Shown piece by piece: positions 1 to 5,659 of a stretch of DNA of 6,302 bases. Location: the NCBI GenBank assembly GCA_945788595.1, contig CALZMS010000060.1, positions 1 through 6,302 of the forward strand. Reading direction: 5' to 3'. Position numbers and translations under genes: made by a program. The stretch comes from an uncultured Lachnospiraceae bacterium (GTDB lineage: Bacteria > Bacillota > Clostridia > Lachnospirales > Lachnospiraceae). The notes under the pieces are model-generated. The model was not told the DNA's origin. It made no database searches and worked only from the letters and a program-made list of their open reading frames with translations. Within the stretch, counting starts at the first letter, position 1. The number at the start of each line of letters is the position of its first letter.

Positions 1-251
1 GCCTGCGCAGCCCCCATGAGCGCCCAGTTGTCTGACTCCGTACCACCGGAGGTATAGTAGATCTCCTTTTCCGGTACCTTTAAGATCTGCGCAAAGGTTT
101 TTGTCGCCTCTTTTATATACTGTTCCGCTTCCACACCCTTTGTATGCATGGAAGAAGGATTGCCATAGTCCTCGGACATGGTCTTTACCATCAGGTCCAC
201 CACCTCGGGAAATACACGGGTCGTGGCTGAGTTATCAAGATATGCTTCCAT
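1..251 (-). CDS. Cysteine desulfurase (NifS/IscS family), N-terminal part, cut by window edge
   Basis: PLP-dependent class V aminotransferase fold enzyme that removes sulfur from L-cysteine and passes it on as a persulfide for Fe-S cluster assembly or tRNA thiolation in the cytoplasm. Reading the minus strand from ATG at 251 gives 83 whole codons that stay open to the edge. Visible family motifs are YLDNSATT (residues 4-11), GNPSSMH (30-36) and the cofactor phosphate-binding TSGGTESDN (67-75). The PLP lysine and the catalytic cysteine lie beyond the window, so the subtype (NifS, IscS, or a ThiI partner) cannot be decided. The start is fixed by YLDNSATT, which normally sits within the first ten residues. 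A purine-rich GAGAAG about 4 bases upstream is a modest ribosome binding site. It follows rsmE after 169 bases with no clear terminator between, so readthrough from prmA-rsmE is possible. Family call firm; exact role open. Confidence 0.93.
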   Translation of the reverse strand, partial: MEAYLDNSATTRVFPEVVDLMVKTMSEDYGNPSSMHTKGVEAEQYIKEATKTFAQILKVPEKEIYYTSGGTESDNWALMGAAQ

Positions 252-271
252 ATACTTCTCTTTTCTATTGT

Positions 272-280
272 AATATAGCA
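272..280 (-). promoter_or_regulatory. Candidate extended -10 promoter for the cysteine desulfurase gene
   Basis: On the minus strand TGCTATATT matches an extended -10 (TGn followed by TATATT, 5 of 6 to TATAAT). No convincing -35 lies 16-18 bases upstream. A start about 7 bases downstream would leave a leader of only about 14 bases, just enough for the GAGAAG site. The rest of the 252-420 gap is A+T rich and offers several weaker TATA-like strings, so this is tentative. Confidence 0.3.
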
Positions 281-375
281 AAACGTATACTGATAGCCGG
301 GCTAATTTTTTGGCAAATGGTCTTTATACAGCACTCTATTTAACTCTTATTTTTCGGTCCGGTTGTTTTATATAC

Positions 376-407
376 GTTCTATTAGTGTTATGTGATTTTT
401 ATAGAAC
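376..407. repeat. 7-bp inverted repeat in the rsmE to cysteine desulfurase gap
   Basis: GTTCTAT (376-382) and ATAGAAC (401-407) form a perfect inverted repeat around an 18-base A+T-rich spacer. It lies just after the rsmE stop codon. The arms are A+T rich and no T-tract follows on the minus strand, so it is a poor terminator. It could be an operator half-site pair or chance. The rest of the gap holds no ORF or strong structure. Confidence 0.35.
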
Positions 408-420
408 TGCCAGTTTAATT

Positions 421-1158
421 TTACGGTTCCAGCAGATACATTAATATGGACAGAACTGTCATTCCAGCCGTCTCCGTGCGCAGGATTCGTTTTCCCAGCG
501 TGATCGTCTCCATCTGACTGTTCAGTGCAAGCTCCACCTCTTCTTCGGCAAAGCCGCCCTCCGGTCCGATAAACACACCGATACTCTGTCCCGGGGTGAT
601 CTGGGTCAGCACCTGTCTGGTATAAGCCATATTTTCCGCCAGCTCGTAGGGCATGAGCCGGATATCCAGCGATCCGGCAAACTCTACGGCTTCTTTAAAG
701 CTCATCACCGGCATAATTTCTGGAACAATCAGGCGCTTTGCCTGCTTAGCCGCACTCTCGGCAATACTCTGCCAGCGGGACAGTTTTTTGGCTTCTTTCT
801 TATCATCCAGTTTCACAACAGCACGTTTCGTAGCCACGGGAACCACTGCATAGACACCAAGCTCCACTGCTTTCTGAATGATCAGCTCCATCTTATCGTT
901 TTTTGGCAATCCCTGAAACAGATAAACTTTGGATGGAAGTTCCAGTCCCTCTTCCTTCACAAACATGATCAATGCTTCCACATATTCCGCATCCAGAGCC
1001 GTGATCTCACAATGATATTCTTTTGTTTCACCATCACTGATGAGGATCTCTTCTCCCGGCTTCATTCGAAGCACATTCCGTATATGGTTCACATCACTGC
1101 CTGTGATATGGATGGTTTTTTCTCCAATCTGTTCCTTTTCCACAAAAAAGCGATACAT
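421..1158 (-). CDS. rsmE: 16S rRNA (uracil(1498)-N3)-methyltransferase RsmE
   Basis: SPOUT-class methyltransferase that uses S-adenosylmethionine to methylate N3 of U1498 in helix 44 of 16S rRNA in the small ribosomal subunit; the Bacillus homologue is YqeU. The 245-residue length matches the family (E. coli 243). The N-terminal PUA-like RNA-binding part carries the family's HIRNVLR motif (25-31). The C-terminal trefoil-knot part carries the cofactor-binding IGPEGGF (197-203) and LGKRILRTETA (221-231). RWQSIAESAAKQAKR (128-142) is the usual mid-protein family segment. The ATG at 1158 is preceded by GGAGG about 4 bases upstream, and the family's typical start MYRFFV supports it. It lies 39 bases after prmA with no terminator between, so the two are almost certainly co-transcribed, as in other Firmicutes. 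No sign of truncation or odd composition. Confidence 0.97.
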   Translation of the reverse strand: MYRFFVEKEQIGEKTIHITGSDVNHIRNVLRMKPGEEILISDGETKEYHCEITALDAEYVEALIMFVKEEGLELPSKVYLFQGLPKNDKMELIIQKAVELGVYAVVPVATKRAVVKLDDKKEAKKLSRWQSIAESAAKQAKRLIVPEIMPVMSFKEAVEFAGSLDIRLMPYELAENMAYTRQVLTQITPGQSIGVFIGPEGGFAEEEVELALNSQMETITLGKRILRTETAGMTVLSILMYLLEP

Positions 1159-1197
1159 ACTGCCTCCGTGTTATTGCCTGTAAAAGCAATCTCCTTT

Positions 1198-2154
1198 TTA
1201 TTCTGGTTTGCGCGCTGTGATAGCTACCCACTCGTTCTGATAATTGATCTCCACGATCTCCAGACCGGCTTTCAGAATGGCTTCTTTTACACATTCTTCT
1301 TTATCGTCGATAATTCCGGACGTAATATAGAGGGAACCCGGTTTCATCTGTCGGGTCACCTCCGGTGTCAGTGCCTCCAGCACGTCCGCCAGAATATTGG
1401 CCAGAACGATATCGTATTTTTCATAGCCCACCTTATCCTGAACCTCTTTGTCATCGATCAGGTTGCCGATAATGAGTTCCATATCTTCTTCGGGAATACC
1501 GTTGGCCTCTTTGTTCTCTGCCACGGCATTGATGGTGCAGATATCCAGATCGGTACCGATAGCATGTCTGGCTCCAAGCTTTAAGGCCACGATGGAGAGA
1601 ATACCGCTGCCGGTTCCTACATCCAGGATCTCCATACCCGGTTTTACATATTTTTTCAGTTCACGGATGATCAGCTGCGTAGTCTCGTGCATACCGGTGC
1701 CAAAGGCTGTGCCGGGATCGATATGGATGATCATGCGATCCTTATCCTCCGGCTTTACCTCCTCCCAGGAGGGAATAATGAGGATATCATCCACATAAAA
1801 CTGCTTGAAAAACTGTTTCCAGTTATTGATCCAGTCCTTATCCTCTGTCTCGCCTGTCATGATGGTACCTTCACCGATATCCATAAATTCACTGAGCTCA
1901 TCCAGCTCCCGGCGGGCATCTGCAAGGATCGTATCCATATCCTGATCCTCTTCCACGTAAAAATTCAGATAGGCAATACCGTCATCTTCGGGCATATCCG
2001 GCATCATCCCCACAAACATAGCTTCTTTATCAGCTTCAGACAGTGGTTTTTTATCCTGAATCTCTGCTCCCTGCAGACCAACTTCTGCCAAAGTGGCAAT
2101 AATGATATCCTCAGCATCTGTTTTTGTTTTTACCGTAATTTTATTCCATTTCAT
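1198..2154 (-). CDS. prmA: Ribosomal protein L11 methyltransferase PrmA
   Basis: Class I S-adenosylmethionine-dependent methyltransferase that trimethylates amino groups of ribosomal protein L11 in the cytoplasm; the Bacillus homologue is YqeT. The protein is 318 residues, normal for Firmicutes. The N-terminal substrate-recognition domain covers about residues 1-100. DPGTAFGTGMHETT (146-159) is the PrmA signature, the glycine-rich cofactor loop is DVGTGSG (178-184), the acidic ribose-binding region is GTDLD (200-204), and the catalytic-region motif is NILAD (253-257). The ATG at 2154 has a strong AAGGAGG ribosome site about 7 bases upstream. The gene follows a terminator and carries its own candidate promoter, so it seems to start a transcription unit with rsmE. 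In Bacillus subtilis this gene directly follows dnaJ; here two deacetylase genes intervene. Confidence 0.97.
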   Translation of the reverse strand: MKWNKITVKTKTDAEDIIIATLAEVGLQGAEIQDKKPLSEADKEAMFVGMMPDMPEDDGIAYLNFYVEEDQDMDTILADARRELDELSEFMDIGEGTIMTGETEDKDWINNWKQFFKQFYVDDILIIPSWEEVKPEDKDRMIIHIDPGTAFGTGMHETTQLIIRELKKYVKPGMEILDVGTGSGILSIVALKLGARHAIGTDLDICTINAVAENKEANGIPEEDMELIIGNLIDDKEVQDKVGYEKYDIVLANILADVLEALTPEVTRQMKPGSLYITSGIIDDKEECVKEAILKAGLEIVEINYQNEWVAITARKPE

Positions 2155-2202
2155 CTTTTTCCCTCCTTACTGTCAGGTAAATTCGCATAAAAAATCAGAC
2201 TA

Positions 2203-2231
2203 ATCATACACGAAACGCCGCAAAAGTGCAA
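2203..2231 (-). promoter_or_regulatory. Candidate sigma-A promoter of prmA-rsmE, embedded in the upstream terminator
   Basis: On the minus strand TTGCAC (2231-2226, first three bases match TTGACA) is followed after exactly 17 bases by TATGAT (2208-2203, 5 of 6 to TATAAT). Transcription would begin near 2196 and give a leader of about 40 bases holding the AAGGAGG site. The -35 and most of the spacer lie in the descending arm of the 2215-2249 hairpin. The -35 match is only moderate, hence medium confidence. Confidence 0.5.
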
Positions 2232-2249
2232 GCTGCACTTTCGCGGCGT
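2213..2249 (-). terminator. Long hairpin terminator after the deacetylase pair
   Basis: Arms 2215-2230 and 2234-2249 pair at 15 of 16 positions around a 3-base loop. The outer part is ACGCCGC with GCGGCGT, the inner part AAAGTGCA with TGCACTTT. The single exception (2222 against 2242) is an A-C mismatch in a plus-strand RNA but a G-U wobble in a minus-strand RNA, which favours a role in minus-strand transcripts. The minus-strand tail is short (TTT, then CGTGT), so termination may be incomplete. Confidence 0.65.
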
Positions 2250-2252
2250 CTT

Positions 2253-2273
2253 GGCTGCCGATTTACAGCAGCC
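2253..2273 (-). other. Small G+C-rich hairpin before the terminator
   Basis: GGCTGC (2253-2258) and GCAGCC (2268-2273) form a 6-bp stem with a 9-base loop, between the stop codon of the acidic deacetylase and the main terminator hairpin. No T-tract follows on either strand. It may strengthen the terminator or protect the mRNA 3' end. Confidence 0.4.
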
Positions 2274-2301
2274 CCACTTTGCTCTGCAGATAAAAAGCTC
2301 A

Positions 2302-3237
2302 TTAAAAAAGTGTTTCTTCTTCTTCAGACTCAGTTCCTGTTTCTTCCTGAAAAAACCTGTAGGTTTCTCCGGCCTCCAGATTCACTCCCTTGATCGCAGA
2401 CAGCTCCGTTACTGTCACCATTTCATAGTTTTGCTCGGTGAGTTCTTTCAGAATAGGTTCCACAGCCTGAGCTGTAGTCTTATAAATATCATGCATCAAA
2501 ACGATTGCTCCGTCCGATGCATTCTCGGTCACATATCTGATCAGGCGCTCGCTGTCCTTATACTTCCAGTCCTCCGTATCCACAGACCAGCAAATATTGG
2601 ATCGGTCCATACCGCACAGCACATTGTTTTCACACAAGCCAAAGGGTGTGCGGATCAGCGTGGGCTTTTTGCCTGTATATTCTTCCACCACTTCATCCGT
2701 CTTTTGCAACTCCTCCTGTGCTTCTTCCGGCAATATGGTTTTAAAATTTGCATGGGAATAGGAATGGTTGCCAATCTCACACCCCATCGTCTGTTCCCGT
2801 TTCATCAATTCTCCTGTCGCACTGTTAATGTTCTGTCCGATAACCATAAATGTGGCTTTTGCCTCATATTTTTCCAGTGCATCCAGAACTGTTTCCGTAT
2901 GGGTTTCGCTGGGTCCATCATCAAACGTCAGCGCAATGTGTTTTTTGGACATATCATACAGCACTGCATCTGTCTTATGAATATAACCGTCATCCACGCT
3001 ATACCAGTTTTTACTGCTCTGCTTCACCTGCAGCTGCTTCCCGAATGCAACATTTTTTACCACGGCAGAGTTGTCTGAAGCATGACTGTAAACCTTTGCG
3101 GTTTCTGCCGTAACAGCAATCCGCAGATTTTCCGACAGTTTTTTATTTCCCGATGCCCATATCGGCCAGCACATAAGCAGCACACATACGGTTGCCAGAT
3201 ACACGACATTTTTGACTTTCTTTGCCCTTTTTTCCAT
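2302..3237 (-). CDS. Acidic polysaccharide deacetylase (SH3-like plus NodB domains), secreted or membrane-anchored
   Basis: Carbohydrate esterase family 4 enzyme expected to remove N-acetyl groups from a surface polysaccharide, most likely peptidoglycan amino sugars. The 311 residues comprise a basic start and hydrophobic segment (about 10-29, signal peptide or anchor), a bacterial SH3-like domain (about 39-95, with NWYSV and GYI strands) and a NodB domain (about 99-285). All catalytic motifs are intact: TFDDGPS (104-110; base D106, metal ligand D107), HSYSH (158-162; metal ligands H158 and H162), RTPFG (196-200), VDTEDW (219-224) and H249 in VLMHD. ATG at 3237 has AGGAGA 6 bases upstream. 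It is paralogous to the next gene upstream, about 63% identical over 195 ungapped residues by hand count. It differs in being acidic (K+R 34, D+E 50) with a glutamate-rich C-terminal tail. Substrate (GlcNAc or MurNAc residues, or another polymer) cannot be told from sequence. Confidence 0.93.
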   Translation of the reverse strand: MEKRAKKVKNVVYLATVCVLLMCWPIWASGNKKLSENLRIAVTAETAKVYSHASDNSAVVKNVAFGKQLQVKQSSKNWYSVDDGYIHKTDAVLYDMSKKHIALTFDDGPSETHTETVLDALEKYEAKATFMVIGQNINSATGELMKREQTMGCEIGNHSYSHANFKTILPEEAQEELQKTDEVVEEYTGKKPTLIRTPFGLCENNVLCGMDRSNICWSVDTEDWKYKDSERLIRYVTENASDGAIVLMHDIYKTTAQAVEPILKELTEQNYEMVTVTELSAIKGVNLEAGETYRFFQEETGTESEEEETLF

Positions 3238-3290
3238 GCCCGCTCTCCTATTACAGATTCTTTCTGGTTTCTTCCATATCCCGTTCTTAA

Positions 3291-3319
3291 AATCTATGTC
3301 ATAGCACAGTTTATGTCAT
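3291..3319 (-). promoter_or_regulatory. Candidate promoter of the acidic deacetylase gene
   Basis: On the minus strand ATGACA (3319-3314, 5 of 6 to TTGACA) is followed after 17 bases by TAGATT (3296-3291, 4 of 6 to TATAAT). A start near 3284 would give a leader of about 45 bases that includes the AGGAGA ribosome site. Together with a 140-base gap and a weak hairpin after the upstream gene, this suggests the gene can be transcribed separately from its paralogue. Confidence 0.45.
3295..3319. repeat. Direct repeat TATGTCAT, 17-bp period, over the promoter
   Basis: Two perfect 8-base copies of TATGTCAT (3295-3302 and 3312-3319) lie 17 bases apart. One covers the -35 and the other ends within the -10 of the candidate promoter. 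On the minus strand they read ATGACATA. Such spaced direct repeats can be regulator binding sites, but an A+T-rich region can also produce this by chance. Confidence 0.4.
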
Positions 3320-3353
3320 TTATGCGGAAGATATTCTGTAAGCGGATGTATAA

Positions 3354-3371
3354 AAGTGAGCGTCATCACTT
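3354..3371 (-). terminator. Weak hairpin after the basic deacetylase gene
   Basis: AAGTGA (3354-3359) and TCACTT (3366-3371) form a 6-bp stem with a 6-base loop, starting 6 bases after the stop codon. On the minus strand two further Ts follow, then ATAC. The stem is short and A+T rich, so it is at best a leaky terminator. Readthrough into the second deacetylase gene is likely. Confidence 0.3.
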
Positions 3372-3377
3372 AACTGG

Positions 3378-4283
3378 TTATTTTTTTGTTTTTTGAACTA
3401 AAGATGAATAGGTCTTTCCGGCCTTCATCGGCACATTTTTGATTGCAGAAAGCTCTGTTACAGTAACTGTCTCAAATCCCTGTTTTTCCAGGCTCTTCAA
3501 GATACCATCTACTGCTTTTGCTGTCGACTTATGGATATCATGCATCAGCACAATCCCGCCGTCTTTGGCATTTTTAGATACATATTTAACCAGTCGCTTG
3601 GTATCCCGATACTTCCAGTCCAGCGTATCCACCGACCAGAAAATATTTGGTCTGTCAAAACAGCTCAGTGTACTTTTAGAACTGGCACCGTACGGTGTAC
3701 GGATAACCGTGGGTTTGCTGCCGGTATATTTTTTTACAACATCATCCGTCTTTTTCAGTTCTGCTTTGATTTTTTTCTGCGAAAGCTTTTTGAAATTGGC
3801 ATGGGAATAGGAATGATTGCCAATCTCACATCCGAGAGCCAATTCCTGTTTCAAAAGATCTTTTGTACTTTTGCTGACATTCTGCCCTACTACCATAAAA
3901 GTAGCTTTCGCCTTATGCTTTTTCAGCGCATCCAATACGATTTTTGTATTGGTTTTGCTCGGCCCGTCATCAAAAGTCAGTGCAATATGCTTTTTGGTTT
4001 TATCATACAGCACCACATCGGCTTTACGGACATAGCCACCTGACACTTTGTACCAGTCCCCGCATACTTCCTTCGCTGCCATATGCTTTCCAAATTTAAT
4101 AGTCTTTACTGTTTTAGATTTTGACGAATTACTCTGATAGACTTTTGCCGTCTGTACCTTTACTGCCACCTGCATATTTTTGGACAGCGTTTTTGTCTTA
4201 GCAGCATATGCCGGACAGGTAAACAACATAAGTCCCAGCATCAGCCCCAGTACTGCCATCCATCTGCGTTTTTTCTTTGTCAT
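3378..4283 (-). CDS. Basic, lysine-rich polysaccharide deacetylase (SH3-like plus NodB domains), secreted
   Basis: Second carbohydrate esterase family 4 enzyme, 301 residues from the preferred start. The frame opens at 4334, but that ATG has no ribosome site. The ATG at 4283 follows AGGGGAG by about 8 bases and begins a classic signal peptide: KKKRR, a leucine and glycine core, then PAYA with likely cleavage after A27. The SH3-like domain is about 38-94 and NodB about 98-284. Catalytic motifs are intact: TFDDGPS (103-109; D105 base, D106 metal), HSYSH (157-161), RTPYG (195-199), VDTLDW (218-223) and H248. It aligns without gaps to its downstream paralogue, but by hand count has K+R 61 against D+E 23, net about +38, so it may bind anionic wall polymers. 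It lies just after the dnaJ terminator with its own promoter candidate. Peptidoglycan is the likely substrate by family knowledge, not proven here. Confidence 0.93.
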   Translation of the reverse strand: MTKKKRRWMAVLGLMLGLMLFTCPAYAAKTKTLSKNMQVAVKVQTAKVYQSNSSKSKTVKTIKFGKHMAAKEVCGDWYKVSGGYVRKADVVLYDKTKKHIALTFDDGPSKTNTKIVLDALKKHKAKATFMVVGQNVSKSTKDLLKQELALGCEIGNHSYSHANFKKLSQKKIKAELKKTDDVVKKYTGSKPTVIRTPYGASSKSTLSCFDRPNIFWSVDTLDWKYRDTKRLVKYVSKNAKDGGIVLMHDIHKSTAKAVDGILKSLEKQGFETVTVTELSAIKNVPMKAGKTYSSLVQKTKK

Positions 4284-4320
4284 AATCAACACTCCCCTCT
4301 GACAGAATGATCTGTTCCTT

Positions 4321-4336
4321 ATATGAAATATCATAT
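4321..4336. repeat. Inverted repeat ATATGA-N4-TCATAT overlapping the -10 region
   Basis: ATATGA (4321-4326) and TCATAT (4331-4336) form a perfect 6-bp inverted repeat with a 4-base spacer. It overlaps the candidate -10 of the basic deacetylase gene and the predicted start point. It could be an operator for a dimeric repressor. Being wholly A+T rich, it could also be chance. Confidence 0.3.
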
Positions 4337-4338
4337 CA
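4330..4338 (-). promoter_or_regulatory. Candidate extended -10 promoter of the basic deacetylase gene
   Basis: On the minus strand TGATATGAT gives a TGn extension followed by TATGAT (5 of 6 to TATAAT). No good -35 is seen 17 bases upstream, which extended -10 promoters can tolerate. A start near 4323 would leave a leader of about 40 bases holding the AGGGGAG site, and would exclude the in-frame ATG at 4334. A second, weaker option is TATAAG slightly downstream. Confidence 0.4.
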
Positions 4339-4384
4339 CAAATTCATCACGTATTCTTCTAAGTTATTATGAAAATATCTAAAG

Positions 4385-4421
4385 AAAAAATGATGGCCAG
4401 GAGACTGTCCTCTGGCCATCA
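4385..4421 (-). terminator. Intrinsic terminator of the dnaK-dnaJ operon
   Basis: Arms 4391-4400 (TGATGGCCAG) and 4412-4421 (CTGGCCATCA) form a perfect 10-bp stem with an 11-base loop. On the minus strand it is followed at once by six Ts (4390-4385), C and three more Ts. It begins 8 bases after the dnaJ stop codon. No T-tract lies on the other side, so it acts in the dnaJ direction only. Confidence 0.95.
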
Positions 4422-4429
4422 GATAGGGC

Positions 4430-5572
4430 TTAACCCTCGAAGGTTTCTTTCAGTTTTTCTTTAAAAGATTTCTTTTTGGTACCGGAACCGCCAAGAGTCT
4501 CGTCAAATTTGCGGAGAGCCTCTTTTGACTCGCTGCTCAGATTGGTGGGCACCTTAAGATTCAGGGTCACATAGTGATCACCGCGCACACTGCGGTTTCG
4601 TAAGGACGGTACGCCCTTGCCTTTCAGGCGGATACGGGTATTGGGCTGTGTTCCCGGTTTTACCTCGTACTCCACATCACCGTCTACGGTAGGGATGCGG
4701 ATTGTTCCACCCAGCGCCGCCTGGGCAAAGGAAATATCCGCTGTGGAGAAGATGTTCATATCTTCTCTCTGGAAGATTGCATGACGGGCTACACGTACCT
4801 CTACCAGCAGATCGCCTCTCGGTCCTCCGTTGGTTCCCGGTTCACCCTTATCACGGATGCGGATGCTCTGTCCGTCATCAATACCTGCCGGAATGCTGAC
4901 CTGGATCTTCTTTCTGGAAGACGTAAAGCCTGTACCGCGGCAATCCGGACATTTCTCACGGATGATCTTGCCGGTACCCTGGCAATCCGGACAAACTGTC
5001 ACATTACGCACCATACCAAACATGGACTGCTGTGTCATAACTACCTGACCGCTGCCGTTACATTTCTTACAGGTTTCCGGGGATGTGCCCGGTTTGGCGC
5101 CTGTACCGTTACACTTGGTGCAGGGATCCTTTAGTGTGATCTCCAGTTCCTTGTCGCAGCCGGTGATGGCTTCCTGGAACATAATATTTACAGAAGCACG
5201 CAAATTGGCACCTTTCATCGGTCCGTTATTAGCTCTTCTGCGGCCGCCACCGCCAAACAGATCACCGAAAATGTCGCCAAAAATATCACCCATATCTCCG
5301 GAAAAATCAAAACCGCCAAAGCCGCCGGCTCCACCACCGCCATTTTCAAATGCCGCATGACCGAACTGATCATACTGACGGCGCTTATCCGGATCACTTA
5401 AGACACCATAGGCTTCTGTTGCTTCCTTAAACTTTGCTTCGGCCTCTTTATCTCCCGGGTTCATATCCGGATGATACTTTTTCGCCAGCTGCCTGTAGGC
5501 TTTTTTCAGTGTCGCGTCGTCCGCGTTTCTGTCTACCCCCAGGACTTCATAATAATCTCTTTTATCGGCCAT
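4430..5572 (-). CDS. dnaJ: Chaperone protein DnaJ (Hsp40, type I)
   Basis: Co-chaperone that delivers unfolded proteins to DnaK and stimulates its ATPase in the cytoplasm. The 380 residues have the full type I layout. The J domain is about 5-71, with the HPD motif at 34-36. A Gly/Phe-rich linker covers about 77-110 and contains DIFGD repeats. Four CxxCxGxG zinc repeats start at C151, C168, C194 and C208. The client-binding C-terminal beta-barrel domains and dimerization region follow to the end, with a lysine-rich tail. The ATG at 5572 begins the usual [13 protein letters not shown] and has GAGGG about 8 bases upstream. It follows dnaK by 87 bases, as expected for the Firmicute hrcA-grpE-dnaK-dnaJ heat-shock operon; the CIRCE operator expected upstream of hrcA is outside the window. 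It ends in a strong terminator, so prmA and rsmE are not simple downstream members here. Confidence 0.98.
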   Translation of the reverse strand: MADKRDYYEVLGVDRNADDATLKKAYRQLAKKYHPDMNPGDKEAEAKFKEATEAYGVLSDPDKRRQYDQFGHAAFENGGGGAGGFGGFDFSGDMGDIFGDIFGDLFGGGGRRRANNGPMKGANLRASVNIMFQEAITGCDKELEITLKDPCTKCNGTGAKPGTSPETCKKCNGSGQVVMTQQSMFGMVRNVTVCPDCQGTGKIIREKCPDCRGTGFTSSRKKIQVSIPAGIDDGQSIRIRDKGEPGTNGGPRGDLLVEVRVARHAIFQREDMNIFSTADISFAQAALGGTIRIPTVDGDVEYEVKPGTQPNTRIRLKGKGVPSLRNRSVRGDHYVTLNLKVPTNLSSESKEALRKFDETLGGSGTKKKSFKEKLKETFEG

Positions 5573-5600
5573 GATGTATACCCTCTATCCTCTTACTTAT

Positions 5601-5634
5601 AACATCCCGGGACGAGATCTCGCCCCGGGATATT
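5601..5634 (-). other. Large palindromic hairpin between dnaK and dnaJ (attenuator or mRNA processing/stability element)
   Basis: Positions 5604-5631 are a near-perfect 28-base palindrome: ATCCCGGG, one variable base, CGAGA, then the mirror half. The exception (5612 against 5623) is an A-C mismatch on the plus strand but a G-U wobble in minus-strand RNA. The same holds one step outside (5603 against 5632), after which two more pairs form. In minus-strand RNA this gives about 15 pairs closed by a GATC loop. No T-tract follows, so complete termination is unlikely. Partial attenuation or 3'-end protection of dnaK mRNA, lowering dnaJ output relative to dnaK, is the natural inference. Confidence 0.75.
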
Positions 5635-5659
5635 CTCATTTTATTCTGTCCTGTAGGAA

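Noticed and set aside
1181..1195. Short ATTGC/GCAAT stem and a second AAGGAG motif between prmA and rsmE
   Set aside because: Only 4-5 pairs with an 8-base loop and no T-tract, and no start codon at a usable distance from the extra AAGGAG. It is probably incidental in a 39-base co-transcribed gap.
1012..1584. 190-codon plus-strand frame spanning the rsmE-prmA junction
   Set aside because: It lies antisense to two well-identified genes, crosses their boundary, has a Phe/Ile/His-rich composition typical of antisense reading, and matches no family.
2155..2301. Riboswitch, T-box or CIRCE operator upstream of prmA
   Set aside because: The gap contains no TTAGCACTC/GAGTGCTAA pair and no T-box sequence, and the leader after the predicted start is only about 40 bases, too short for a known riboswitch.
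2251..3078. 275-codon plus-strand open frame opposite the acidic deacetylase, resembling a 170-codon plus-strand frame at 3531-4043
   Set aside because: The two frames resemble each other only because they are antisense shadows of paralogous genes in the same register. The first runs through the terminator hairpin, the second ends inside its host gene, and neither has a recognisable family, while the minus-strand frames carry complete catalytic motifs.
4284..4334. Longer start of the basic deacetylase at ATG 4334
   Set aside because: There is no ribosome site before it, it puts 17 residues ahead of a good signal peptide, and it overlaps the likely promoter. ATG 4283 has AGGGGAG at a suitable distance.
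5215..5397. 60-codon minus-strand frame inside dnaJ
   Set aside because: It is an out-of-frame reading of the dnaJ Gly/Phe-rich region with no ribosome site and no family resemblance.
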